Assembly: GCF_015207505.1 (NCBI RefSeq)
Contig: NZ_JADEWT010000064.1
Coordinates: forward strand, 1 to 35,345
Direction of reading: 5' to 3'
Length of the DNA stretch: 35,345 nucleotides
Source of the DNA: Tychonema sp. LEGE 06208
Lineage (GTDB): Bacteria > Cyanobacteriota > Cyanobacteriia > Cyanobacteriales > Microcoleaceae
Shown here: in pieces, positions 14,178 to 21,915 of the stretch
Numbering within the stretch: position 1 is the first letter of the stretch
Layout of the letters: the number at the start of each line of letters is the position of its first letter
The notes under the pieces: generated by a model
Seen by the model: the letters and a program-made list of their open reading frames with translations, nothing else
Database searches by the model: none
Told to the model about the DNA's origin: nothing
Translations under genes and position numbers: made by a program

Positions 14178-15921
14178 AAATCAGCCCATTGTTGCAGGTT
14201 TGTTAAGTCTCAGTGTTGCCGGAATTGTTGGCGCTACCGCTTTGCCTTTCAACGATCGAATCGAGTACAGAATAGGGAATCGGATTGAATCTCAGCCAGC
14301 TTGGTTAGTACCTCCCAAAGCAGAATTTAGAAGTGTAGAGCGCGGGTACGGTGGCATCAAGATTCTCCTTTCTCTGTTGGCTACTGGGGGGATGGTGATG
14401 GTTATGCTCATCGCCCGCAAAGAAGGGGAATTAGAGCCTATGAGGCAACGGATTAAAGGCTATCAGCAGAAAGCTCAAGAATTCGATTATGCTGCTGAAT
14501 CTGCCTATCAAATGGCACGAACCCAGCAACAGTACAAAACCCTTTTAGAGGCTGATGATGTAGCTTTTCAAGGGGAGATTGAAACTGCCTACTGCGAATC
14601 GCTTGGCATTGACCCACGGCAACAACAGGCACAGCTAACCGGGACAACGACGCTCGACAGCGTGGCTAACCCCGGCGACAAAGTGGAATCATCGACAGCA
14701 GCGGCGATCGGGCCCGACCCCAATATTGAGATATCTCGCCGGACTGCCAGCAAAATCTTAAATTCCTTAGCGGGCATCAATACCTCAATCTTTCTCGCGG
14801 CCCCTACTCGCTGCGGAAAAACCCACACTCTGCACAAGTGGCTAGGCGACCTGACAACACGGTTTCCGCAAGCTGACATCTATGTGATTTCTCAAAAGTA
14901 CGAGGACTTCCCCGGTGTTGCAAGTAACCGTTTGACAGTTTTTGACCCGCTACAAATTGAACAATCAATGCAGTTTTTGGATGAAGTTTACGAGAAGCTA
15001 CAGACCAGAAAATCAAAACCAGCGACTGAGGAAACCTACCGCGATCGACCTATTAAACTAATTCTTGAGGACTGGTTCGCGACTCACCAGTGCCTATCTC
15101 AAAAAAGGAATTCTGCCGTCTGGGAAAATATCGCCACCAAGCTAGGCACGATAGCCACTGTGGGCGGTCAGTATAACGTCGGGTATTTCATCTGCACCCA
15201 ATCATTCAATATCGCCTCTAGTGGTGTTGCTGACTCTAATATCCGGCTTAATTTGGCGCTGTTAGCACAAGGCTTAGTCAGGACTACCGCTAACGATGAA
15301 GAGCAAGGCTCCTATGGTGTAATTGAGCAAATGCTAAATAACTCAAATGTGATTGCCAGCAAGGAGAGTAGGGACAGATTAGCGTCAGATTTGAGGCTAT
15401 TAATCGAGCCTTCAATGAGCGAGCAAACACCAATCATTTTATCTACCATCGGCAATCCAGTATTAGGCTTGATGCCTAAAATTGACGTGCATAAGTCCGC
15501 AGTTGCCGACGTTTCCGACGCTCAAATTGACACTCCCGACACCCCATCCCGGACGGATGCCACACTGCCAGAGCAAGATACCGGAAACCCCTTAAACCTT
15601 TACGGGAAGGGAGCGGAAGGGTCGGCAGACTCGGAAGGGCTGAATACCTCGGAAGCCCTAAACCAGAGCTTAAATGGCTTCTTAGCTGAAGTGCTAGCCG
15701 AAAACCTTCCGCCCGTATTCGCTGACGATTTCCCATTGAAGAAACACGAACGGCGGGTGCAATTAGCCAAGCTTGTAATTGCTCAAAACTTAGGTAAGCA
15801 AAAGACAATCTGGCTACTCTGGGGTGTGAAGGATGGGGGAAGAAACAATCAGCGCTACATAGACGCAAGAGAGATGCTTGAAAAGCTAAGCAAAGGGGAG
15901 GATAACACCGATGCTCAGTAA
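14164..15921 (+). CDS. membrane-anchored FtsK/HerA-like ATPase, 585 aa
   Basis: Two N-terminal membrane helices (about 9-27 and 65-84) are followed by a helical stalk (about 90-150). A RecA-like motor domain comes next, with Walker A APTRCGKT (213-220), acidic Walker B KLILED (298-303), a sensor FICTQS (342-347) and a conserved-type arginine in SNIRLNL. A Pro/Ser-rich linker leads to a C-terminal helical segment (TIWLLWGVKDGGRNNQRYID) that could be a small DNA-binding wing. Two TM helices plus this motor are shared by FtsK/TraB translocases and VirD4-type coupling proteins; I cannot separate these by eye. With no relaxase seen, a dsDNA translocase is the more interesting option. Confidence 0.75.
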   Translation: MLANRNQPIVAGLLSLSVAGIVGATALPFNDRIEYRIGNRIESQPAWLVPPKAEFRSVERGYGGIKILLSLLATGGMVMVMLIARKEGELEPMRQRIKGYQQKAQEFDYAAESAYQMARTQQQYKTLLEADDVAFQGEIETAYCESLGIDPRQQQAQLTGTTTLDSVANPGDKVESSTAAAIGPDPNIEISRRTASKILNSLAGINTSIFLAAPTRCGKTHTLHKWLGDLTTRFPQADIYVISQKYEDFPGVASNRLTVFDPLQIEQSMQFLDEVYEKLQTRKSKPATEETYRDRPIKLILEDWFATHQCLSQKRNSAVWENIATKLGTIATVGGQYNVGYFICTQSFNIASSGVADSNIRLNLALLAQGLVRTTANDEEQGSYGVIEQMLNNSNVIASKESRDRLASDLRLLIEPSMSEQTPIILSTIGNPVLGLMPKIDVHKSAVADVSDAQIDTPDTPSRTDATLPEQDTGNPLNLYGKGAEGSADSEGLNTSEALNQSLNGFLAEVLAENLPPVFADDFPLKKHERRVQLAKLVIAQNLGKQKTIWLLWGVKDGGRNNQRYIDAREMLEKLSKGEDNTDAQ

Positions 15922-16042
15922 GTTAATCCGCATCCTCCCAGACTACATCCTTAACCCCATCTACGATGCCATCTTTGCAGAGTTTTTACGACGGGGCAAC
16001 ATCATCTTTGACTATGAACTGACTGGCAATGACCGCAACTAA
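15911..16042 (+). CDS. hypothetical protein, 43 aa
   Basis: The ATG at 15911 overlaps the ATPase stop by 11 bp in another frame, with GGGGAGG about 12 bp upstream. The product (MLSKLIRILPDYILNPIYDA, then EFLRRGN and an acidic end) is amphipathic. Natural composition and tight spacing support a real, translationally coupled gene. Function unknown. Confidence 0.5.
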   Translation: MLSKLIRILPDYILNPIYDAIFAEFLRRGNIIFDYELTGNDRN

Positions 16043-16056
16043 AGGAGAGTAAAACA

Positions 16057-16278
16057 ATGCCAGCTAACTACCGTGTAATCGAAGAAAATCCGAACCCCGA
16101 ACCCGCCATTACAATCCAGCATATTGAGTACGCGGGACGACCTTTTTTGCAACATGAAATTACAGGATGGGGAGGAAGTGCATCTCGCATTGAAGATGAA
16201 GAAGGATTTATAAAGGGATTGGGACGCTCAATCAAATATGTGAAGGCGAATTGCAAGGGAGGCGGAAATTTAGGATGA
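16057..16278 (+). CDS. hypothetical protein, 73 aa
   Basis: AAAGGAGAG lies just upstream of the ATG. The product (IQHIEYAGRPFLQHEITGWG...EEGFIKGLGRSIKYVKANC) looks like a small strand-helix protein; the family is not recognised. Its stop overlaps the next start (ATGA), so the two are probably translated together. Confidence 0.6.
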   Translation: MPANYRVIEENPNPEPAITIQHIEYAGRPFLQHEITGWGGSASRIEDEEGFIKGLGRSIKYVKANCKGGGNLG

Positions 16279-16733
16279 CTAACACTTACCTAATCTCAGT
16301 CCGCCCGCGCTGGGCCTCTGCCTTCTTCCTCAGTCAGAATCCCAAGTCGATCGAACTGAGAAAAGGCAATTTCGGAACATCCCTAAAACCCGGCGATAAT
16401 ATTGCAATTTATGCCACATTGCCGACTGCTGAACTGCTAGGAATTGTTCGGGTTTTGAAGCGTGAGAGACTACCGCTCGATCGACTGTGGCGGGCATCGG
16501 AGCAAGGCAAACTGGCAAAGGTATCGCGCCAACAGTTTGATGCTTACTATGCGAGTCAGATTTTCGGTGTTGGTGTCTGGGTTAATGCCGCCGAACTCTT
16601 CCCCAGTCCGATCGCCCTTCCCAAACTTCGGCAGAACTGGGGCCCTCGCTGGCAGCCACCGCAGCAGATTCAGCAATTAAGCACTGAGCAAGCGCTACTA
16701 ATCAGGAGGAATCTGATCGCACACACTAACTAA
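16275..16733 (+). CDS. ASCH/PUA-like RNA-binding-fold protein, 152 aa
   Basis: The ATG at 16275 overlaps the upstream stop and is preceded by GGAGGCGG. The N-terminal part follows the ASCH pattern: LISVRPRWASAFFLSQNPKS, then IELRKGNF, then LKPGDNIAIYAT and a strand ELLGIVRV. ASCH domains have a PUA-like fold and bind RNA or modified nucleobases; several occur in phages and plasmids. The C-terminal half (RQNWGPRWQPPQQIQQLS) is helical. A role in RNA handling or defence against modified-base systems cannot be decided here. Confidence 0.65.
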   Translation: MTNTYLISVRPRWASAFFLSQNPKSIELRKGNFGTSLKPGDNIAIYATLPTAELLGIVRVLKRERLPLDRLWRASEQGKLAKVSRQQFDAYYASQIFGVGVWVNAAELFPSPIALPKLRQNWGPRWQPPQQIQQLSTEQALLIRRNLIAHTN

Positions 16734-16816
16734 AACCGAGCGCTACTGTGTCATCTGTGATTCTGGCAATTAGCGCGACACTCCATCCACGCCCAAACAC
16801 CCCACAGGAAAATAAA

Positions 16817-17008
16817 ATGCTGCAAAATTCGCAACTCAGAAAAGATATAGCCGCGCTTTATGAAATCAAAAAGCGACTACTGAAAACAGCCGAACCCGAC
16901 GGTGACACTCCCACCAAAATAGAACTCGAAGCATTGAAAGCTGAGGCTGTTTTGGCGCAAGCCATCAAAGCTTTAGAAGCTATGGATGATCTAATCTCGG
17001 ATGACTAA
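16817..17008 (+). CDS. small helical protein, 63 aa
   Basis: The ATG at 16817 (CAGGAAAATAAA upstream) is preferred over an upstream GTG that would give 86 aa. The product is a charged helical hairpin (LRKDIAALYEIKKRLLK ... LEALKAEAVLAQAIKALE). It is the last gene of the operon, 27 bp before a clear terminator. Function unknown. Confidence 0.55.
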   Translation: MLQNSQLRKDIAALYEIKKRLLKTAEPDGDTPTKIELEALKAEAVLAQAIKALEAMDDLISDD

Positions 17009-17034
17009 CATCTAACGACAAAACAAAAGCCTCC

Positions 17035-17056
17035 GGGAATCTCCGGGGGCTTTTTG
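17035..17056 (+). terminator. intrinsic terminator of the plus-strand operon
   Basis: AAAGCCTCCGG, a short loop and CCGGGGGCTTTTTG form a GC-rich stem followed by five T. The run of A on the left side means it may also stop minus-strand transcripts coming from the 19221-17289 operon. Confidence 0.85.
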
Positions 17057-17188
17057 TTTGGGATTGTGTCGCCGCTGCATAACGACAAGCCTATTGTACC
17101 GATCGCCCAAATTTCAGAGCCGCTATACTGCGGGTATGGGCGACCCCCGTTGCCAATTACCAATTATTAATTACCCTTCATTAAGTGT

Positions 17189-17213
17189 CCCCGACCTTGC
17201 GCCGGGGTTTTTT
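17189..17213 (+). terminator. second intrinsic terminator, plus strand
   Basis: CCCCG (17189-17193) and CGGGG (17203-17207) are followed by six T (17208-17213). No gene lies between it and the first terminator. It is probably a backup, or the end of a short transcript from 17060-17190. Confidence 0.75.
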
Positions 17214-17288
17214 GTTGGGCGATCGGCTGTTGGAATTTCTCGCTGCATATCACAGATATTGTCCGCATTGCTCAGTTTTATACGAACT

Positions 17289-17690
17289 TTACAAATTTCC
17301 CCTGTCACCCCTACCAAGTACAGCGTCTGTGGGGCGAGGGCTAGGGCCTCCGCAAGCGGCTAGAATCTTTTGTAAAGCAGGGGTGAGAACCAATTCAGCA
17401 GGCGACACCCCTAGCCACTTGCAAATAGCCAAAAAATCCTCAAAGTGGATACAAGCTGGCATCGGTCGATTTTCGATGTGAGCTGTTTCCGCTCTATAGA
17501 CAGCTACAAGAGGTACTCCAATCTCTTTTTTAATATCCTTGTAGCCACGTCTTCCCCGTTTCTCACTGACCAGCCCCCCCAATTTCTTCGCATCAAAATC
17601 GTTTGGGTTGAGGTAGGGATATTGCGGCGTTTCATAACTCGTGCCTCCGAGTACGGCATCATAGGGGCGAGGCTGTGGCTGCTCGTTCAT
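17289..17690 (-). CDS. XRE-like helix-turn-helix protein, 133 aa
   Basis: AAAAGGAG sits just upstream of the ATG. Residues about 35-90 look like a lambda-repressor type HTH: KLGGLVSEKRGRRGYKDIKK, EIGVPLVAVYRAE, then FLAICKWLGVSPAELVL. An N-terminal PYDAVLGG and a C-terminal TDAVLGRG motif flank it; DAVLGG-like sequences are common in cyanobacterial proteins. It is the last gene of the four-gene minus-strand operon and probably acts as a transcriptional regulator. Its target is unknown. Confidence 0.7.
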   Translation of the reverse strand: MNEQPQPRPYDAVLGGTSYETPQYPYLNPNDFDAKKLGGLVSEKRGRRGYKDIKKEIGVPLVAVYRAETAHIENRPMPACIHFEDFLAICKWLGVSPAELVLTPALQKILAACGGPSPRPTDAVLGRGDRGNL

Positions 17691-17707
17691 TTTTTCTCCT
17701 TTTCCCT

Positions 17708-18043
17708 TTAAACAGATATCAAATTTACTTCGCCATCCTCAGCCGCCACATCAATCACAAAATTGTCATTTCGGCAGCGCCATGTCCCTTGGTCTGGCCG
17801 TCCGTTGTCTTTGAGTTCCAGAAATTCACATTCCCAGTCCGTCTCCGGGACGGAAACCATATCTAGTTCGGGTAATTCCCCGCGCTGTTGAGCTTCCCGG
17901 ATTAGTCGGATAGCGGTTTCCGCGTCGGGGACGGCTTGCTCAGATAAATACTCAGCTTGGACTTGGGCCATTTTTGGGCTGAAGTCTGGCAAGTTCCCTA
18001 GCTCAAGCTCGGTCAATCTTTTCTCGTATTCCTCAAGTTCCAT
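17708..18043 (-). CDS. hypothetical acidic protein, 111 aa
   Basis: I start at the ATG at 18043 because TTGGAGGAGAG is perfectly placed; an open frame extends upstream without a good start. The N-terminal part is helical (LEEYEKRLTELELG, AETAIRLIREAQQRG) and the C-terminal part strand-rich (WECEFLELKDNG, GTWRCRNDNFVIDVAAEDGE). The protein is strongly acidic. Family not recognised. It is the third gene of the operon, 17 bp before the HTH gene. Confidence 0.65.
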   Translation of the reverse strand: MELEEYEKRLTELELGNLPDFSPKMAQVQAEYLSEQAVPDAETAIRLIREAQQRGELPELDMVSVPETDWECEFLELKDNGRPDQGTWRCRNDNFVIDVAAEDGEVNLISV

Positions 18044-18071
18044 CTCTCCTCCAAGATTTCTAAAATTCTCT

Positions 18072-18389
18072 TTACATCCGCCCTGCCGCAATTGCATCCG
18101 CCTTATCTTGTGCTTTCTTGCGCTGCATCCACTGTGCCCAAACTTCATCCGCAAAAGCCTTTAGGTCTTTCTCCACCGCTTCCCAGTCGATGCCATCCTT
18201 GGGAAAGCCAGCAACCCACACATTTATAGGCTGGCCAATCGAATCATAGAATTGCTCACACAAACTGTCTGCGTCACTTATCCCCGGCATATCGGGTATT
18301 TCTTCATTCAGTCGCCCGCACCCTCGCAGGCACTCAGCCAGCTTTGCTTTCTCTGCATCCATCCATTGCTCAAACTGTTTATTCATCAT
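18072..18389 (-). CDS. hypothetical helical protein, 105 aa
   Basis: GGGAGG precedes the ATG pair at 18389/18386. The start overlaps the end of the RHH/coiled-coil gene by 11 bp, so the two are probably coupled. The product is rich in Asp, Glu, Trp and Ala (FEQWMDAEKAKLAECLRGCG ... VWAQWMQRKKAQDKADA). No known motif. Coupling suggests it works with the upstream DNA-binding protein. Confidence 0.65.
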   Translation of the reverse strand: MMNKQFEQWMDAEKAKLAECLRGCGRLNEEIPDMPGISDADSLCEQFYDSIGQPINVWVAGFPKDGIDWEAVEKDLKAFADEVWAQWMQRKKAQDKADAIAAGRM

Positions 18390-19221
18390 CGCTACCTCCC
18401 AAGATTTCTAAAATTTCCGCAACATCTGCTAACTCTGCCTTAGATTTCTTACGCCGCCCCTTTAACTGGTTGAGCAAGTCGGCTGGCTCTGGTAGTTCGC
18501 TGGCAGTGGCTGGCTGCTGTTTTTTGTAAGCTTCTAGCTCAGCTTGCAAGTTGCCTATTTCCAGCCTCAAGGCGGACTCTGCGGGGTTAGGCTTGAAATT
18601 GTATCCCCGCTCCAATTCCCGCATCTTGTCCCCTTGCTTGAGAATGGTTGCTTTAGCGTCGGCTAGCTCAGACTTGGCATCAGAAAGTTCACGTTGCCAG
18701 CGGAGTTTCTGAGTCTCGATCGACCGTTCCTCCAGGTGAATCTCTGCCGCAGCTTCCTTAACTTCTTTCTTGAGTTGGGCTAGTTCATCCCGATCGGCCT
18801 GGACTGCTGCCAGTTGCGATCGCACTTCCTCTAATTCCTTCTTGAGATTGCCAATAGTAGCGGCCGAATTTTCGAGCAATTCCATATACTGCCGCTTGGT
18901 TTGTGCTAGTTCTAGCCTGAGCGATTCGTCTTGGTTGCGATCGCGAGCGGCTGCGGACTCCCCCAATTCCGCCCTCAGCTCTGACTTGATGTTGGCTAGT
19001 TTGTCTGCTAGCAACTTGTCTAGTACAGAGGTGATTGCTGATTCTAAATCCTTGGTTGGTGTGGGTTTAGCGGGTTCCATGCCCACTTTTTCGGCTAGCG
19101 TCGCCACAACCCAAGCATTGAGGCTCAATCCTTCCTTTTTAGCCATGATTTTGATGGTGTCTAGCAAATCCTGCCGTCCGTCTAGTCGCAGGTTCAGTTG
19201 AAGGCGTTCTTTATCTGCCAT
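18379..19221 (-). CDS. ribbon-helix-helix plus long coiled-coil protein, 280 aa
   Basis: Residues 5-47 fit an RHH-type DNA-binding head: RLQLNLRLDGRQDLLDTIKI, then KKEGLSLNAWVVATLAEKVG. Residues about 55-225 form a long coiled coil with Leu/Ala/Glu heptads, and the last 60 residues are a basic-then-acidic tail. A DNA-binding head on a coiled coil resembles plasmid centromere-binding or KfrA-like proteins. The gene heads a four-gene operon whose promoter region is packed with CTAG motifs. It is therefore the best candidate for the protein that reads the CTAG arrays at 19222-22045. No ParA/ParM-type NTPase is seen in the window. Confidence 0.7.
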   Translation of the reverse strand: MADKERLQLNLRLDGRQDLLDTIKIMAKKEGLSLNAWVVATLAEKVGMEPAKPTPTKDLESAITSVLDKLLADKLANIKSELRAELGESAAARDRNQDESLRLELAQTKRQYMELLENSAATIGNLKKELEEVRSQLAAVQADRDELAQLKKEVKEAAAEIHLEERSIETQKLRWQRELSDAKSELADAKATILKQGDKMRELERGYNFKPNPAESALRLEIGNLQAELEAYKKQQPATASELPEPADLLNQLKGRRKKSKAELADVAEILEILGGSDDE

Positions 19222-19231
19222 AGTCTTTTCC

Positions 19232-19376
19232 TAGTAATGTCTAGCGGTAACTAGCTACAGTCTAGCAGTGTATTAGCCTTTTTGTCTAGATATAAGGTAG
19301 ACAAATATACTAGCTCTAATCCCTCACAAATACTAGACATTAATTCCTAACACTTGCTAGACAAATTGCTAGTATA
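19232..19376. promoter_or_regulatory. CTAG cluster 1 (divergent control region)
   Basis: Nine CTAG tetramers occur in about 145 bp between the divergent RHH/coiled-coil operon and gene A copy 1. Motifs include CTAGACATTAATTCCTA and CTAGACAAATTGCTAG. CTAG is usually scarce in bacterial DNA, so the density points to a specific binding protein. The cluster should control both directions. Confidence 0.75.
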
Positions 19377-19382
19377 TAAATA

Positions 19383-19414
19383 TAGCGAAACGGGAACCGA
19401 CACAACCCGCGCTA
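19383..19414 (+). promoter_or_regulatory. leader hairpin of gene A copy 1
   Basis: TAGCG-AAA-CGGG pairs with CCCG-CGCTA across an 11-nt loop (AACCGACACAA). The same structure occurs at 21277-21309 before gene A copy 2, with a shorter middle stem and the same GACACAA loop. It lies 30 nt before the ATG, inside the expected transcript. Confidence 0.7.
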
Positions 19415-19444
19415 CATACACACTTCACACCACACGTAGAAACC

Positions 19445-20038
19445 ATGATTAACTTACTAGCCGCCAAGTTCGCTCAAATTGCAGAGCGCGCTCGACACCA
19501 CAAACGCTCAAATCACCGCGCCGACTGGCAAAATTGAGCGAACTGCAAGAACACCAGGAGCAACTACTATCAGTCGAACAAGCTTGCCAGTCGGCGCTCA
19601 AGCAGGTAGACACGGCGCTGATGATGTTGCATCACGTCGATCCGTCTCAGGTGGAAGTTTTCCAAGCGGCTAACGAGAGCAAATTCAACTCCTCGGCGAT
19701 CGGCATTCTCTCCCCGGCCTTCGCAAAAGCGACTGAGCCGATCGAGCCGGAACCTACCGCACCGAATTGCGCCGGAAACTTCGGCAGAGCTTGAGATTGA
19801 CCCGGCAATTGACGTTGAGGCTGCTGCTACCACGGAAGCGCCTTTTCGCAAGCCGACAGTCGCGACACCAATACCAGGGGCGGACATCGAGGGACTGCTT
19901 AATAAACTTTCGATCCAGTCGATTCGCTCGCCTGGCATCGGCTCCGGGAGCCGACACAAAAGGAACGCGGGCAAGCATAGCAGCGAGGTTAAAGGCGATC
20001 GATCGTCACAGAGTCTGATATCCGGGCCGCTGGCTAAC
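19445..20038 (+). pseudogene. cassette gene A, copy 1 (frameshifted; SAP/Rho_N-like end)
   Basis: Joining frames gives one protein. N-terminus MINLLAAKFAQIA, then SALDTTNAQIT (shift near 19485), SELQEHQEQLLSVEQACQSA (shift near 19530), and a middle region HHVDPSQVEVFQAANESKF. A further shift near 19780 leads to ELEIDPAIDVEAAATTEAP, ADIEGLLNKLSIQSIRS and LASAPGADTKGTRASIAARL. The last part resembles a SAP or Rho_N helical module that binds nucleic acid. Copy 2 at 21354-21881 matches both ends. At least three frameshifts mean no intact protein is made, unless the sequence has indel errors. Confidence 0.65.
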
Positions 20039-20070
20039 AGTTGCCCAACCGCTAGCGCACCATCCCATCG

Positions 20071-20293
20071 CTAGACAAATATACTAGATACAAACTAGAC
20101 AAATGTACTAGATACAAACTAGACAAATGTACTAGATACAAACTAGACAAATGTACTAGATACAAGATAGACAAATATACTAAATACAAACTAGACAAAT
20201 ATACTAGATATTAGTTGGTAAAACGCTAGATATTAGTTGGTAAAACGCTAGACATTAGTTGGTGTTGGTAAAACGCTAGTATATGTCTAGTAC
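20071..20293. repeat. CTAG array: six 24-bp direct repeats plus three 22-28-bp repeats
   Basis: 24-bp units (CTAGACAAATRTACTAGATA plus four bases) start at 20071, 20095, 20119, 20143, 20167 (degenerate) and 20191 (truncated at 20210). Three TTAGTTGGTAAAACGCTAG-type units follow, ending in CTAGTATATGTCTAGTAC. There are no unique spacers, so this is not CRISPR. Unit length and regularity fit an iteron or centromere array. It precedes gene B copy 1. Confidence 0.9.
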
Positions 20294-20301
20294 AAACAAA
20301 A

Positions 20302-20336
20302 CCACCGCCCAAAGTTTCTGACGCCTAAAGCGGTGG
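20302..20336 (+). promoter_or_regulatory. leader hairpin of gene B copy 1
   Basis: CCACCGC (20302-20308) pairs with GCGGTGG (20330-20336) around a loop containing AAAGTTTCTGACGCC. The copy at 22047-22082 keeps the loop core and position but has a longer, different stem. This suggests a conserved RNA structure between the CTAG array and the ATG. Confidence 0.7.
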
Positions 20337-20358
20337 CTAAATCCCAAAGGATCTAATC

Positions 20359-20797
20359 ATGAACGTAACACAATCTGCCACACCGACGATCGACCGCCCC
20401 ACAGCCGCCACGCTGACTTGCGAGCGTCTGTCCCTTTGCCCGCCTGATTGAGGATAACCGCTACGTCTGCCAAGTGTCGGAGACAGCCGCCGATGTTGTC
20501 AGGTGTCACTGGGAAGCGCGGACATCCTGCTACGAAGCTGTCAAAGCAGAAGCCACGAAAACTCTTGAACCTGTTGCCGCCGAAACAGCAGCGCCTTTTC
20601 CCAAGCCGACGCAATCGACACAACCGAAAAAACCCGCAACCGCACCAACGACACCCGCACCAGCACCAGCCATCCCCGTTACTGCTCCCGTAGTAACGGC
20701 AACACCAACTACAGCCACCGGAACCAACAACGGCGATGAACCGCCGAACCGGGGAGATAACGGACGCTCTTCCAGGTTCCGCCAGCCAAAAAACTAA
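20359..20797 (+). pseudogene. cassette gene B, copy 1 (one frameshift)
   Basis: AAAGGAT precedes the ATG. Reading begins MNVTQSATPTIDRPTAATLT and stops at 20451. A shift near 20430 restores PFARLIEDNRYVCQVSETAA, DVVRCHWEARTSCYEAV and a Thr/Pro/Ala-rich tail. Gene B copy 2 (22109-22561) shows the same order: ARxIxxNRYxCxVSxTAxDV, then HWEAxxSCxEA. Conserved Cys, His and Trp suggest a small folded head, possibly metal-binding. The family is not recognised. The stop overlaps the start of gene C (TAATG). Confidence 0.65.
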
Positions 20798-21160
20798 TGC
20801 TCTTGCTGGTTTCGGTCAAGCGCATCACGTCCGATATCCCGGCCTGCAACTTTGACGCGAACGAATTAGAAATCGCAGGGGAGTTGAGTTTGGCTCTTGG
20901 TGGCTTCGTAATTCCCCCGGTGTTACGGCGAGATGGCGATGGGTACAAAGTCATCTCTGGCCACTTTCAAGCCTCACGCCGCAGTTCTGGCACGAAAATT
21001 CAACCCTGCACGCCGGCGAGACGATACCGGCTCTAGTGCTTGAAAGTGAAAATCAGTCGGCGGTGCTGGCTCAACCTGGAATGCTGAAATTTGCCAGATA
21101 CTTGACCCCATCTGCAAAGGATGGGGTTGCTTTTGACCTTAGTGTTCGCGTAAACTATCA
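20797..21160 (+). pseudogene. cassette gene C, copy 1: ParB-N-like, frameshifted
   Basis: Begins MLLLVSVKRITSDIPACNFD, continues IAGELSLALGGFVIPPVLRR and DGDGYKVISGHFQ. After a shift near 20970 it reads HAAVLARKFNP, and after another near 21010 ETIPALVLESENQSAVLAQ. The pattern (GGFVIPPVLRRDGDGYKVISGH) matches the ParB/sulfiredoxin-like N-terminal domain. The arginines of the usual ParB GERRxRA box are replaced by GHFQYHA, so CTP binding as in true ParB is doubtful. Both copies are broken. Confidence 0.65.
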
Positions 21161-21164
21161 ATAT

Positions 21165-21270
21165 ATACTAGACGTTATGCTAGTACACAAATAGCTTTTT
21201 ATCTAGCATCTTAATCGAGCTTTTTGTCTAGTGTCTCTGCCCTCACGTATACTAGACATCATGCTAGTAT
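21165..21270. promoter_or_regulatory. CTAG cluster 2 before gene A copy 2
   Basis: CTAGACGTTATGCTAG and CTAGACATCATGCTAG, 80 bp apart, with two further CTAG tetramers between (ATCTAGCATC and GTCTAGTGTC). The second pair leads directly into the gene A leader hairpin. Confidence 0.75.
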
Positions 21271-21276
21271 TTGTTA

Positions 21277-21309
21277 TAGCGAAACGGAAACGACACAAAC
21301 CGCTCGCTA
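21277..21309 (+). promoter_or_regulatory. leader hairpin of gene A copy 2
   Basis: TAGCG-AAA-CGG pairs with CCG-CT-CGCTA. It matches the copy 1 leader in outer stem, GACACAA loop and the following CTACATAC. AAAGGACGAAG supplies a ribosome-binding site before ATG 21354. Confidence 0.7.
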
Positions 21310-21353
21310 CATACGCTTCACAATCAGCACACACAACCAAAGGACGAAGAACA

Positions 21354-21476
21354 ATGACTCTGTTAGCCAACAAGTTCGTTCAAATCGCCTCAAAAATCGA
21401 CGCCGCGAATGCCCAAATCGCAGCCCTACAAGCCAAGCAAGCGCGAGATCCAAGACTATCAGCAACAGTTGCCTGA
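21354..21476 (+). pseudogene. cassette gene A, copy 2, N-terminal fragment
   Basis: MTLLANKFVQIASKIDAANA, then QIAALQAKQARD before a stop; a shifted frame continues REIQDYQQQLP. It aligns with copy 1 (LLAAKFAQIA, NAQIT, SELQEHQEQL). The gene is then interrupted by a CTAG cluster and a piece of gene B leader, and its C-terminal part lies at about 21640-21881. Confidence 0.6.
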
Positions 21477-21498
21477 CCCCTATCGAACCCTCCCATCG

Positions 21499-21618
21499 CT
21501 AGCGGTATCTAGTAGATTAGCTAGACAAAATTTTAGCATAAACTCATTAGAAATACTAGATACAAAAACTAGCTTAATTACTAAATGTCTACTAGGCATA
21601 GTGCTAGTATTTATCTAG
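21499..21618. promoter_or_regulatory. CTAG cluster 3, inside gene A copy 2
   Basis: Contains CTAGCGGTATCTAGTA (21499-21514), CTAGACAAAATTTTAG, CTAGATACAAAAACTAG, CTACTAGGCATAGTGCTAG and ATCTAGTACAAACAAAACC. The last is the start of the gene B leader, here followed by gene A sequence. The cluster therefore marks a rearrangement between cassette copies. Confidence 0.75.
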
Positions 21619-21639
21619 TACAAACAAAACCAGTGCCCG

Positions 21640-21881
21640 AAAAAACTCCGACCGCCCCAGAACCGATCGCCACACCGACGCTACCGCGCCAACTACCCTA
21701 GCACGGCGCCGGCCGATCGCGCCAACAACGCCGGACATCGAGGGACGGCTTAATAAACTTTCGATCCAATCAATCCGCAAGCTGGCATCGGCTCCGGGAA
21801 CCGACACAAAAGGGACGCGAGCAGCAATCGCAGCGAGGTTAAAGGCAATCGTCACAGAGTCCGATCTCCGGGACGCTAGCT
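21640..21881 (+). pseudogene. cassette gene A, copy 2, C-terminal fragment (SAP/Rho_N-like)
   Basis: Reads TPDIEGRLNKLSIQSIRKLA, SAPGTDTKGTRAAIAARLKA, then IVTESDLRDAS and a stop. It is clean over the SAP/Rho_N-like part but has no start of its own. It matches copy 1 (19875-20038) closely at DNA level. In copy 1 a 4-bp GATC duplication shifts the end. Confidence 0.65.
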
Positions 21882-21915
21882 AACAGTTGCCCGCCCCCAG
21901 CGATGGGAGGGTTCG

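Noticed and set aside
19570-19974. Minus-strand proteins opposite cassette gene A
   Set aside because: These open frames are shadows of the GC-rich plus-strand codons, with no start signals and no homology to the second copy on that strand.
20071-20293. CRISPR array
   Set aside because: Units follow each other directly with no unique spacers of constant length, and no cas gene is nearby.
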